Shown here one piece after another: positions 8,880-16,827 of a stretch of 64,000 bases of DNA (position 1 is the stretch's first letter; every line of letters begins with the position of its first letter). The DNA lies in contig NZ_BHWB01000007.1 of NCBI RefSeq assembly GCF_003865075.1, positions 1-64,000 on the forward strand, written 5' to 3'. Origin of the DNA: Bacteroides faecalis. Lineage in GTDB: Bacteria > Bacteroidota > Bacteroidia > Bacteroidales > Bacteroidaceae. The position numbers and the translations under genes were made by a program. The notes beneath the pieces are model-generated. The model was given only the letters and a program-made list of their open reading frames with translations. It did no database searches and was not told the DNA's origin.

Positions 8880-9455
8880 ATGAAAACTTTATTGAAATCA
8901 TTCAAAATAACACTTGCTTTTTGTGTCTTTTTCTCAGTGTTCTATATCCTTGTCCTGTGGTTGTTTGCACAAGTGGCAAGTCCCAATAGGGGAAATGCAG
9001 AAGTAGCCACATTGGATGGTAAGATTGTAGGAGCAGCAAATGTTGGTCAGGTATTTACACAGGATATTTATTTCTGGGGGCGTCCTTCATGTGCAGGTGA
9101 CGGATATGATGCAACTAGTTCATCGGGTAGTAACAAAGGACCTACTAATCAAGAATATCTGGATGAGGTATCAGCTCGTATTGATACGTTCTTAGTACAT
9201 CATCCATACCTGAGCCGTAGGGAAGTGCCGGCTGAAATGGTAACAGCTAGTGCTTCAGGACTCGATCCGAATATAACCCCGCAATGTGCTTATGTACAGG
9301 TACGAAGAGTGGCACAGGCTCGTGGATTGAGCGAAGAACAAGTGAAAGAAGTAGTTGATGGAAGTATTGAAAAACCATTTATGGGACTGTTTGGAACAGA
9401 AAAAGTGAATGTACTGAAATTGAATATTGCACTTGAAGAAAAAGGTGATAAATAA
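8880..9455 (+). CDS. kdpC: KdpC, accessory subunit of the Kdp ATPase
   Basis: A 191-residue KdpC: one N-terminal TM helix (about residues 11-31) followed by a periplasmic domain with the family signature GAANVGQVFTQDIYFWGRPS and a DATSSSGSNKGPTN stretch. KdpC joins KdpA and KdpB in the inner-membrane complex and raises affinity for ATP/K+. It lies 17 bp after kdpB, in the normal kdpFABC order. Nothing unusual was seen in this gene, so the frame loss in kdpB is not part of a general decay of the operon. Confidence 0.96.
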   Translation: MKTLLKSFKITLAFCVFFSVFYILVLWLFAQVASPNRGNAEVATLDGKIVGAANVGQVFTQDIYFWGRPSCAGDGYDATSSSGSNKGPTNQEYLDEVSARIDTFLVHHPYLSRREVPAEMVTASASGLDPNITPQCAYVQVRRVAQARGLSEEQVKEVVDGSIEKPFMGLFGTEKVNVLKLNIALEEKGDK

Positions 9456-9575
9456 GTAAACATTTAAGGTAGCGTTCTTATCCGAATCGTATTAGTAAGA
9501 GTGCTGTACGATTTTAAAAAACAGGGTGGATAAGGCGCTTCCTTTTTAAGAATAACATGAAATAAAATTAGAATT

Positions 9576-10322
9576 ATGAAGACTTTTGTGATTAAAAAGA
9601 TAACTTTAGCCTCATTGGCTGTTATGGTTATATGCTTGATGGGAACTACGAAGGTGAAGGCACAGGAATTTACCGTACAAGGAGACATTGTCAGTTCGTA
9701 TGTTTGGCGTGGAATGTATCAGGGAGGTGGTGCTGCTTTTCAACCTACTTTAGGTTTGGGTGTTGGGAATTTCTCTGTTTCAGCTTGGGGATCTACCAAT
9801 TTTAGTGGAGGAAATAAGGAATTGGACTTAACACTCGCTTATAAATTGGGTGAAACAGGACCTACCTTGACTGTTGCTGATTTGTGGTGGGAAGGCGAAG
9901 GAGCATATAAATACTTTAACTTTGAAAGTCATGAAACCGGTCATCATTTTGAAGCAGGATTATCATATACATTACCTGTAGAAAGATTTCCGCTTTCTAT
10001 CGCATGGTACACGATGTTTGCAGGAAAAGATAAAAAACTGAATGATATAGGTGAGTTGAAACAGAATTATTCTTCTTATCTGGAATTGAATTATCCTTTC
10101 AGTGTGAAGAATGTAGATTTAAATGTCACGTGTGGTGCTGTACCATACAAGGCAGCGAATATGTATAATAACAATGGTTTTGCGGTGACTAATGTAGCAT
10201 TGAAAGGAATAACGGAAATTAAATTTAATGATAAGTTTTCTTTGCCGATATTTGCGCAAGCTATATGGAATCCATGTATTGAAGATGCTTTTTTGGTGTT
10301 TGGCATAACTTTAAGGCCATAA
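9576..10322 (+). CDS. secreted beta-barrel-like protein in the kdp locus
   Basis: 248 residues with a cleavable signal peptide (about 29 residues, ending VKAQE). The mature chain is rich in alternating polar/aromatic strands, starting FTVQGDIVSSYVWRGMYQGG and ending in VFGITLRP, the profile of a small outer-membrane barrel. The SxVWRG...QPTLGLG opening resembles the TIGR02001 (gcw_chp / TorF-like putative porin) family, but this is by eye. It stands between kdpC (120 bp upstream) and the kdpD-like gene (93 bp to its likely start), on the same strand, so it is probably co-transcribed with kdp. A role in letting K+ or another solute across the outer membrane is inference only. Confidence 0.6.
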   Translation: MKTFVIKKITLASLAVMVICLMGTTKVKAQEFTVQGDIVSSYVWRGMYQGGGAAFQPTLGLGVGNFSVSAWGSTNFSGGNKELDLTLAYKLGETGPTLTVADLWWEGEGAYKYFNFESHETGHHFEAGLSYTLPVERFPLSIAWYTMFAGKDKKLNDIGELKQNYSSYLELNYPFSVKNVDLNVTCGAVPYKAANMYNNNGFAVTNVALKGITEIKFNDKFSLPIFAQAIWNPCIEDAFLVFGITLRP

Positions 10323-10415
10323 AAGTGAACTCATGAATTTAAGTTGAATGGAGCCCGTGATGATCGTGATGATTGTTACGGGTTAATATACTTTATAACG
10401 AGATTGAATAAAGAT

Positions 10416-11546
10416 ATGGATGAAAGAGAACAAAGTGTACAACATTTTCTGGATTTGATAAAAAAATCTCATCGCGGAAAATTTAAGATTTACATTGGCA
10501 TGATAGCCGGTGTAGGTAAATCATACCGTATGCTTCAGGAGGCGCACGAACTATTGGAGAATGGAGTCGATATACAAATTGGTTACATCGAGACGCATGG
10601 TCGTGCAGGAACGGAAGCTCTTATGGAAGGATTACCAGTCATTCCGAGACGTAAGATTTTCTATAAAGGGAAAGAGTTGGAAGAGATGGATCTGGATACG
10701 ATCATCCGTATTCATCCGGAGATTGTGGTGGTAGATGAACTGGCACATACTAATGTGGAAGGTAGTTTGAATGAAAAACGTTGGCAGGATGTGATGACAT
10801 TGCTGAATGAAGGAATTAATGTGATTTCAGCGATCAATATTCAGCATATTGAAAGTGTGAATGAAGAGGTACAGGAGATTACGGGTATCGAGGTAAAAGA
10901 GAGAGTTCCGGACAGTGTGCTTCAAGAGGCGGATGAGGTGGTAAATATTGACTTGACGGCAGAAGAGTTGATTTCCCGTTTAAAAGCTGGTAAGATATAT
11001 CGTCCTGACAAAATTCAGACTGCTTTGGATAATTTCTTCCGTACTGAGAATATACTGCAATTGCGTGAGCTGGCTTTGAAGGAAGTAGCTTTGCGTGTTG
11101 AGAAAAAAGTAGAGAACGAAGTAGCAATGGGTGTTGCTGTCGGTATTAGGCATGAAAAGTTTATGGCATGCATCAGTAGCCATGAGAAAACACCACGTCG
11201 GATTATCAGAAAAGCGGCCAAGTTGGCTACTCGTTATAATACCACTTTCATTGCTCTATATGTACAAACGCCCAATGAGAGCATGGATCGGATCGGATTG
11301 GCCAATCAACGTTATTTGTTGAATCATTTTAAGTTGGTGGCCGAACTTGGCGGTGAGGTTGTTCAAGTACAGTCAAAAGATATTCTGGATAGTATTGTCA
11401 AAGTCTGTCAGGAAAAACAGATTTCGACAGTTTGTATGGGAACACCTAATTTAAGATTGCCTAGTGCTATTTTTTCGATAATGGGATATAGAAAATATTT
11501 AAATAATTTGTCGCGAACTAATGTAGATTTGATTATACTTGCATAA
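10416..11546 (+). CDS. kdpD: KdpD-type sensor domain protein (KdpD + USP domains only)
   Basis: Corresponds to the cytoplasmic N-terminal half of KdpD: a KdpD domain with Walker A GMIAGVGKSYRMLQEA near residue 28, Walker B VVVDELAHTN near 108 and NIQHIESVNE, then a universal-stress-protein domain from about residue 230 (CISSHEKTPRRIIRKAA ... GTPNLRLPS). It lacks the four TM helices, GAF and kinase domains of E. coli KdpD (894 aa). I prefer ATG 10416 (376 aa, MDEREQSVQHFL) because the 24 residues of the longer frame from 10344 (GARDDRDDC) do not look like KdpD. A separate membrane histidine kinase starts 19 bp downstream, so the sensor is split into two polypeptides. No kdpE follows. Confidence 0.88.
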   Translation: MDEREQSVQHFLDLIKKSHRGKFKIYIGMIAGVGKSYRMLQEAHELLENGVDIQIGYIETHGRAGTEALMEGLPVIPRRKIFYKGKELEEMDLDTIIRIHPEIVVVDELAHTNVEGSLNEKRWQDVMTLLNEGINVISAINIQHIESVNEEVQEITGIEVKERVPDSVLQEADEVVNIDLTAEELISRLKAGKIYRPDKIQTALDNFFRTENILQLRELALKEVALRVEKKVENEVAMGVAVGIRHEKFMACISSHEKTPRRIIRKAAKLATRYNTTFIALYVQTPNESMDRIGLANQRYLLNHFKLVAELGGEVVQVQSKDILDSIVKVCQEKQISTVCMGTPNLRLPSAIFSIMGYRKYLNNLSRTNVDLIILA

Positions 11547-11565
11547 TATTAATAGTTTGAACCTT

Positions 11566-13005
11566 ATGAATATAAAGACGAAGTTGATTCTCGGCATCGG
11601 GATGCTGGCGGGAATGATTATTTTGCTGGTAACACTTTCAGTTGTGAATCTCCAGATATTGACAGCTACCGAACCGGATAGCCCTGCTGCCATGCCCGGA
11701 CTAGAGCGTGCTTTGCTGTGGATCTCTATTACAGGAGGTATTTGTATTCTGACAGGATTGTGTCTGCTCTATTGGTTACCCCGTTCTATTAGTAAGCCGA
11801 TCAAGGACTTGAAGCAAGGAATTCTTGAAATAGCCAATCATAATTATGAAGAACGGCTGGAAATGAACAACAATCAAGAGTTTCGGGAAGTAGCTGAGAG
11901 TTTTAACCGGATGGCTGAACGGCTGACTGAATATCGTGCAAGTACACTGGCTGATATTCTTTCCGCTAAAAAGTTCATCGAGGCAATTGTAAATAGTATT
12001 GATGATCCGATTATAGGCTTGAATATCGATCGGCAGATTCTCTTTATCAATGATGAAGCATTGAGTGTGTTGAATTTGAAAAGAGAGTATGTGATTCGTC
12101 AATCAGCAGAAGAACTTTCTTTGAAGAATGATCTGCTCCGTCGGTTGATTCGGGAGTTGGTGATCCCGGGTGATCAAAAGGAACCGTTGAAAATATATGC
12201 CGATGATAAGGAAAGTTATTTTAAAGCTTCTTATATTCCCATTATAAATACAGAAGCGGAGCAAGATGAACCTTGTAAATTGGGAGATGTCATCTTATTG
12301 AAGAATATCACAGAGTTTAAAGAGCTGGATTCTGCTAAGACTACATTTATCTCTACGATTTCTCATGAGTTGAAAACTCCGATAGCGGCTATTATGATGA
12401 GTCTTCAGTTATTAGAAGATAAGCGTGTAGGGGTATTGAACGATGAACAGGAACAACTTTCTAAAAGTATAAAAGAAAATAGTGAGCGCCTGTTGAATAT
12501 TACAGGAGAATTGTTGAATATGACTCAGGTAGAAGCTGGAAAACTGCAAATGATACCGAAGATTACCAAACCGATCGAGTTGATAGAATATGCGATTAAG
12601 GCAAATCAGGTACAAGCGGACAAGTTTAATATTCAGATAGAAGTAGAATATCCGGAAGAGAAAATAGAAAAACTTTTTGTTGATAGTGAAAAGATTGCAT
12701 GGGTATTGACTAATTTATTGAGCAATGCTATCCGTTATTCCAAAGAAAATGGTCGTGTGATTATCGGTGCTAAACAAGAGGTAGATATAATTGAACTTTA
12801 TGTCCAAGATTTCGGAAAAGGTATTGATCCGCGTTATCATAAGAGTATTTTCGACCGTTATTTTCGTGTTCCGGGTACCAAAGTGCAAGGTAGTGGTTTA
12901 GGATTGTCTATATCCAGAGACTTTGTGGAAGCTCATGGTGGTACATTGACAGTAGAAAGTGAGTTGGGTAAAGGTAGTCGCTTTGTGATGCGATTGAAGG
13001 CTTGA
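11566..13005 (+). CDS. membrane histidine kinase (HAMP-PAS-HisKA), partner of split KdpD
   Basis: 479 residues from ATG 11566; the frame also allows TTG 11539, which would overlap the upstream gene and is less likely. Two TM helices (about residues 5-28 and 45-70) flank a short periplasmic loop of under 20 residues. Then come a HAMP domain (SISKPIKDLKQGI), a PAS domain (about 135-250), a HisKA box with phospho-acceptor His in STISHELKTPIAA, and an HATPase domain with NLLSNAIRYSKENG, DFGKGIDP and GSGLGLSIS. It follows the KdpD/USP protein by 19 bp, so it probably supplies the kinase part of the potassium sensor. The cognate response regulator is not in the window, and a sigma-54-type promoter upstream of kdp suggests it could be an NtrC-like one; that link is inference. 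Confidence 0.9.
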   Translation: MNIKTKLILGIGMLAGMIILLVTLSVVNLQILTATEPDSPAAMPGLERALLWISITGGICILTGLCLLYWLPRSISKPIKDLKQGILEIANHNYEERLEMNNNQEFREVAESFNRMAERLTEYRASTLADILSAKKFIEAIVNSIDDPIIGLNIDRQILFINDEALSVLNLKREYVIRQSAEELSLKNDLLRRLIRELVIPGDQKEPLKIYADDKESYFKASYIPIINTEAEQDEPCKLGDVILLKNITEFKELDSAKTTFISTISHELKTPIAAIMMSLQLLEDKRVGVLNDEQEQLSKSIKENSERLLNITGELLNMTQVEAGKLQMIPKITKPIELIEYAIKANQVQADKFNIQIEVEYPEEKIEKLFVDSEKIAWVLTNLLSNAIRYSKENGRVIIGAKQEVDIIELYVQDFGKGIDPRYHKSIFDRYFRVPGTKVQGSGLGLSISRDFVEAHGGTLTVESELGKGSRFVMRLKA

Positions 13006-13207
13006 TAGAGAGACAAATCTTTTTATACACTTTTTATTACTAATTTTATGTAAGTTCTTAAATCTTTCTAAATCAGCGTTCTAATAATATAATCTAATTT
13101 GTTTTGCTTTCTTTAACGTATTGCTATGCAGCATTATTTATCATGTAGCATTTATAAAGTGTAAAGCGACTAACTATTTGGAATATTAAATTTTAAAACC
13201 TGACATT

Positions 13208-13873
13208 ATGAAAGAATTATTTGTATTTAAAAATCTATTTGTATCAGCAGTGGTACTTAGCTGTTCTTTAGGATTTACATCTTGTGGTGACGATGACGAA
13301 ATCCCATTTGTTCCACCAATTACTCCACAGGTAATGTATGGTAATTTTGATGGTAAAATGATTACTTTTTCGATCAACCCTCTTGAAACTGAAAATGGGG
13401 ATCAGGATGAAACTCCGGTAGGGACAGATATTTCTGCTAAAGTGGACAATGATACTGTATATTTCGATAAATTCCCTATTAAAGATATCGTATTCTCTAT
13501 TATTAAAGATGAAGAGAAAACAAATCAGATTATTGAAGCAATAGGGGATGTTAAATATAAAGTTGGTTACAAAGCTCAGTTGAATGCTGCAAAAGACAGC
13601 GTTTGTTTTACTCTAGATCCTAAATCTTTGAATTTGGAATTTGTGATTCCTGAACCTGCTCCTAAAGAAGGTGAAGAAGTTACTCCAATTAAAGTGGAGG
13701 TTAAAATATCTGCAGTAGAAGAATATGTTAATAGCTATGAACTCAGTAGTACAAATATGAAGTTCAAGTTTAGAGCAGATGAAGTTGTATTAGGTGGGGG
13801 TGAGGAACCAATACTTGTTGAATTTACTCCTACTGTTTTTTATTTCGATATGAAAAAAGCAAAAGGTGAATAA
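13208..13873 (+). CDS. putative surface lipoprotein
   Basis: 221 residues. The signal peptide ends in the lipobox LGFTSC, followed by GDDDE, an acidic run like the Bacteroidetes lipoprotein export signal that sends lipoproteins to the cell surface. The mature part is beta-rich and starts with VMYGNFDGKMITFSINP; it may belong to a DUF4840-like group, but I am not certain. Its own terminators follow and a 202-bp gap precedes it, so it is probably monocistronic. Function unknown. Confidence 0.8.
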   Translation: MKELFVFKNLFVSAVVLSCSLGFTSCGDDDEIPFVPPITPQVMYGNFDGKMITFSINPLETENGDQDETPVGTDISAKVDNDTVYFDKFPIKDIVFSIIKDEEKTNQIIEAIGDVKYKVGYKAQLNAAKDSVCFTLDPKSLNLEFVIPEPAPKEGEEVTPIKVEVKISAVEEYVNSYELSSTNMKFKFRADEVVLGGGEEPILVEFTPTVFYFDMKKAKGE

Positions 13874-13912
13874 ATAACATTGTTTGTATGCGTTAGTCCT
13901 TTGCTATTTATA

Positions 13913-13954
13913 AATGAAGGGGGTATCCAAGTTTTTGGGTGCCCTTCATTTTTT
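13913..13954 (+). terminator. intrinsic terminator of the lipoprotein gene
   Basis: Arms AATGAAGGG (13913-13921) and CCCTTCATT (13942-13950), with further inner pairing of CCAA with TTGG, followed by TTTT. Confidence 0.8.
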
Positions 13955-13956
13955 GT

Positions 13957-13992
13957 AAAGGTCCGAACTTTCCTAAGCTCGGACCTTTTATT
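13957..13992 (+). terminator. second, stronger intrinsic terminator
   Basis: A 14-bp stem with one mismatch: AAAGGTCCGAACTT (13957-13970) and AAGCTCGGACCTTT (13975-13988) around a TCCT loop, followed by a T-rich stretch. It stands in tandem with the terminator just upstream. The rest of the 383-bp gap to the GH127 gene is AT-rich, with only a -10-like element seen. Confidence 0.85.
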
Positions 13993-14175
13993 TGTTCTAA
14001 AAATATAATCTTAGAGCGTGTTGATCAATAGTGGAAATATTAATCTTTATGCGCATTGGTATATATAGAAATTTCTTTATGTGATTTTCATATCTTTTTC
14101 TCTGCAATTTTTTTCAAATTGCACTTTATCTATATTTTATAGTATAAGGAAACAGAATCTATCCGGAAAAAGGCG

Positions 14176-14183
14176 TATTTTTG
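14176..14183 (+). promoter_or_regulatory. possible -7 element for the GH127 gene
   Basis: TATTTTTG matches the Bacteroides -7 consensus TAnnTTTG about 74 bp before the GH127 start. No clear TTTG lies at the right distance upstream, so this is a half match only. Confidence 0.35.
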
Positions 14184-14256
14184 CTACATACTTTGTATGG
14201 GATTGTGATAGTATTCTTAATCAGTAATTCCTTTACTATAATAAATTAAATTATAT

Positions 14257-16731
14257 ATGAAGAGAAAACTACTTAAATGGATGTATTTGGGAGTCTTGTT
14301 ACTGTTTGCATCTTGTGCTTCTATGGTAAAAAAAGAAAGTACGGAGATATTGCAATCTGTTCCTTTTCATCAAGTGCATTTGGAAGATGACTTTTGGTTA
14401 CCTCGTTTGAAGACTCAGAAAGAGGTGCTTGTTCCGTTTGCGTTGGAGAAAACCAAGCCGGCTATGGATAACTTGAGGAAAACCGGTAATTTCTTGAAAG
14501 GAATCAAAGATGAATTACCTTTTCCTCATCGTTTTATTGCTTCTGATTTGTATAAGGTGATGGAAGGAGCTGCTTATCTGCTTATTCTGGAAAAAGACTC
14601 AATGTTGGAACATACGATGGATAGTATCATTGATCTGATTGGTGACGCGCAACAGGAGGATGGATATTTGTATGAATCCCATACAACAGGTGTGGCAGCC
14701 CAGCATAAGGATGAAATGGGAGAAAAACCTTATTCATGGGTTGTTCATAGTCATGAATTGTACAATATGGGACATATGTATGAAGGAGCAGTAGCTTATT
14801 ATCAGGCAACCGGCAAAGATAAGTGGTTGAATATTGCAAAGAAAAGTGCCCGTCATATTAATCATGTGTTTTTTGAAGGAGATCCGAACTATAATAATGG
14901 CAAACCTATTAATCAGGCACCGGGGCATGAAGAAATAGAATTAGCATTGGTTAAGCTATTTCAAGCTACAAATGATTCGCTTTATCTCCAAATGGCTAAG
15001 AAGTTTATAGATATACGTGGAGTGACCTATAGACCTGAAGGAGAAGGAGTAATGTTACCGGATTATGCTCAACAACACTTGCCGGTACGTGAACAAACAA
15101 AAGCTGTAGGACATTCAGTCAGAGCTACCTATCTTTACGCCGGTATGGCTGATGTACTTGCTCAAACGGGCGATGAAACTTTAAAACCTGCTTTAGATAG
15201 CATTTGGGCTAATATTGTGGATACTCGAATGCATATTACTGGTGGTTTGGGAGCCATTCATGGAATTGAGGGTTTCGGACCGGAATATGTGCTACCGAAT
15301 AAGGAAGCGTATAATGAGACTTGTGCGGCGGTAGGGAATGTGATGTTTAACTATCGTATGTTCATGGCCGAAAAAGATGCTAAATACATTGATGTCGCAG
15401 AAGTTGCATTATATAATAATGTTTTGGCAGGGGTGAATCTTGAAGGTAATAAGTTCTTTTATGTCAATCCGTTAGAAGCAAATGGGACTAAAGGTTTCAA
15501 TCAAGGTAGGAAAGGCCGTTCACCGTGGTTTGATTGTGCATGTTGTCCTTCTAATATTGCCCGGCTTATTCCTCAGATAGCAGGTATGATGTATGCGCAT
15601 AATAATGATGATATTTATTGTACGCTATATGCCGGCACATCTACTACAGTTCCTTTGAGTACGGGTAAGGTCAATATTAAGCAAGAAACAAACTATCCGT
15701 TTGATGAATCAGTGCGTTTTGAGATATCTCCGGAACGTGATGGACAAACTTTTGCAATACATTTTCGTATACCTACATGGGTGACTAGCCAATTTGTTCC
15801 CGGTAAGTTATATAGCTATCTTAATAATGAAAATGCTGATTGGGAGTTGATACTTAATGACAAAAAGGTTTCTGCTCAAATAGAAAAAGGATTTGTTACT
15901 ATCAATCGTGACTGGAAAAAAGGGGACCGGATAGAGCTTAAATTACCTATGCCTGTTCGTTATAATATGGCTATTCATGAGGTGGAAGCAGATCGTGATC
16001 GCGTATGCATCACTAGGGGACCTTTGGTCTATTGTGCCGAGGCTATCGATAATGCTGCGTTAGTGAGTAGTTATGTGGTTAATGTTTCAGAGAAAGAAAC
16101 TGTGCGTAAAGAAACTGAAGGGGTACTCAAGAATATTGATCTTATCACAATACCGGCCACTTCTGTCTCTGATTCTAATATTCAACAGCTTACTTTAGTT
16201 CCTTATTATGCTTGGGATAATCGTGGAGATGATGCAATGATTGTATGGTTCCCTCAAACTGAGGATTTGGCTCGAGCATCTGTTCCTGTTATATCTGAAT
16301 ATATTTCTAAAGTGAACACATCTCATACGTTCGAATTGGATAATATGTATGCCATGGTAGCTAATAAATATCCGGATAGTTCATCGGATACTTCTATTGA
16401 ACGATGGACAAGTTGGCCGGAAAAAGGGAAAAAACAATGGGTCGAATTAGAACTGAAAACTCCTCTCAATTTACAAAGCCTGTCGGTATATTGGTATGAT
16501 GATAATGGTGGCGTACAAATCCCAAAGTCGTGGAAGCTGGAGTATAAGAGTGATGGTAAATGGAATGATTTCCCATTGTATGTTACTGATGAATATGAGG
16601 TACAAAAGAATCAGTATAATATGGTACATCCCGGGAAACCGATAATCACTGATGCATTTCGTTTGCAGATACAACCAAAGCCAGACGCAGCTGTAGGTCT
16701 TTTAAGTATTGATATTGAAGAAGTGAAATAG
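14257..16731 (+). CDS. GH127 beta-L-arabinofuranosidase-family lipoprotein
   Basis: 824 residues with lipobox LLFASC, so an exported lipoprotein. The main domain (about residues 35-640) is a glycoside hydrolase 127 (former DUF1680) fold: it opens VHLEDDFWLPRLKTQKE and carries the Zn-thiolate centre. Glu354 and Cys356 in NETCAAVGN and Cys429/Cys430 in DCACCPSNIAR match the spacing of E338, C340, C417 and C418 of the Bifidobacterium enzyme HypBA1. The last 150 residues (WVELELKTPLNLQSLSVYW ... SWKLEYKSDGKWNDF) look like a discoidin/F5-8-type carbohydrate-binding sandwich. It should remove arabinofuranose or a related sugar from plant glycans. There is no SusC/SusD pair nearby; the next gene is a convergent, unrelated glycosidase-like gene. 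Confidence 0.88.
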   Translation: MKRKLLKWMYLGVLLLFASCASMVKKESTEILQSVPFHQVHLEDDFWLPRLKTQKEVLVPFALEKTKPAMDNLRKTGNFLKGIKDELPFPHRFIASDLYKVMEGAAYLLILEKDSMLEHTMDSIIDLIGDAQQEDGYLYESHTTGVAAQHKDEMGEKPYSWVVHSHELYNMGHMYEGAVAYYQATGKDKWLNIAKKSARHINHVFFEGDPNYNNGKPINQAPGHEEIELALVKLFQATNDSLYLQMAKKFIDIRGVTYRPEGEGVMLPDYAQQHLPVREQTKAVGHSVRATYLYAGMADVLAQTGDETLKPALDSIWANIVDTRMHITGGLGAIHGIEGFGPEYVLPNKEAYNETCAAVGNVMFNYRMFMAEKDAKYIDVAEVALYNNVLAGVNLEGNKFFYVNPLEANGTKGFNQGRKGRSPWFDCACCPSNIARLIPQIAGMMYAHNNDDIYCTLYAGTSTTVPLSTGKVNIKQETNYPFDESVRFEISPERDGQTFAIHFRIPTWVTSQFVPGKLYSYLNNENADWELILNDKKVSAQIEKGFVTINRDWKKGDRIELKLPMPVRYNMAIHEVEADRDRVCITRGPLVYCAEAIDNAALVSSYVVNVSEKETVRKETEGVLKNIDLITIPATSVSDSNIQQLTLVPYYAWDNRGDDAMIVWFPQTEDLARASVPVISEYISKVNTSHTFELDNMYAMVANKYPDSSSDTSIERWTSWPEKGKKQWVELELKTPLNLQSLSVYWYDDNGGVQIPKSWKLEYKSDGKWNDFPLYVTDEYEVQKNQYNMVHPGKPIITDAFRLQIQPKPDAAVGLLSIDIEEVK

Positions 16732-16793
16732 TTATCTTATCAAAGTGAATGAAAAGGTCTGAGACTAATACATTTTGATAAATAAGTTATAAG

Positions 16794-16827
16794 ATGGCAC
16801 TATACATAAGGGTTTGTGTAGTGCCAT
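16794..16827. terminator. bidirectional terminator between convergent genes
   Basis: Perfect 9-bp arms ATGGCACTA (16794-16802) and TAGTGCCAT (16819-16827) with additional inner pairing; T-rich bases follow on the plus side. It serves the GH127 gene and overlaps the stop codon of the leftward gene by one base. Confidence 0.7.

Noticed and set aside
10344..10415. N-terminal extension of the KdpD-like protein from ATG 10344
   Set aside because: The 24 extra residues are unlike KdpD and the family-like sequence begins at ATG 10416.
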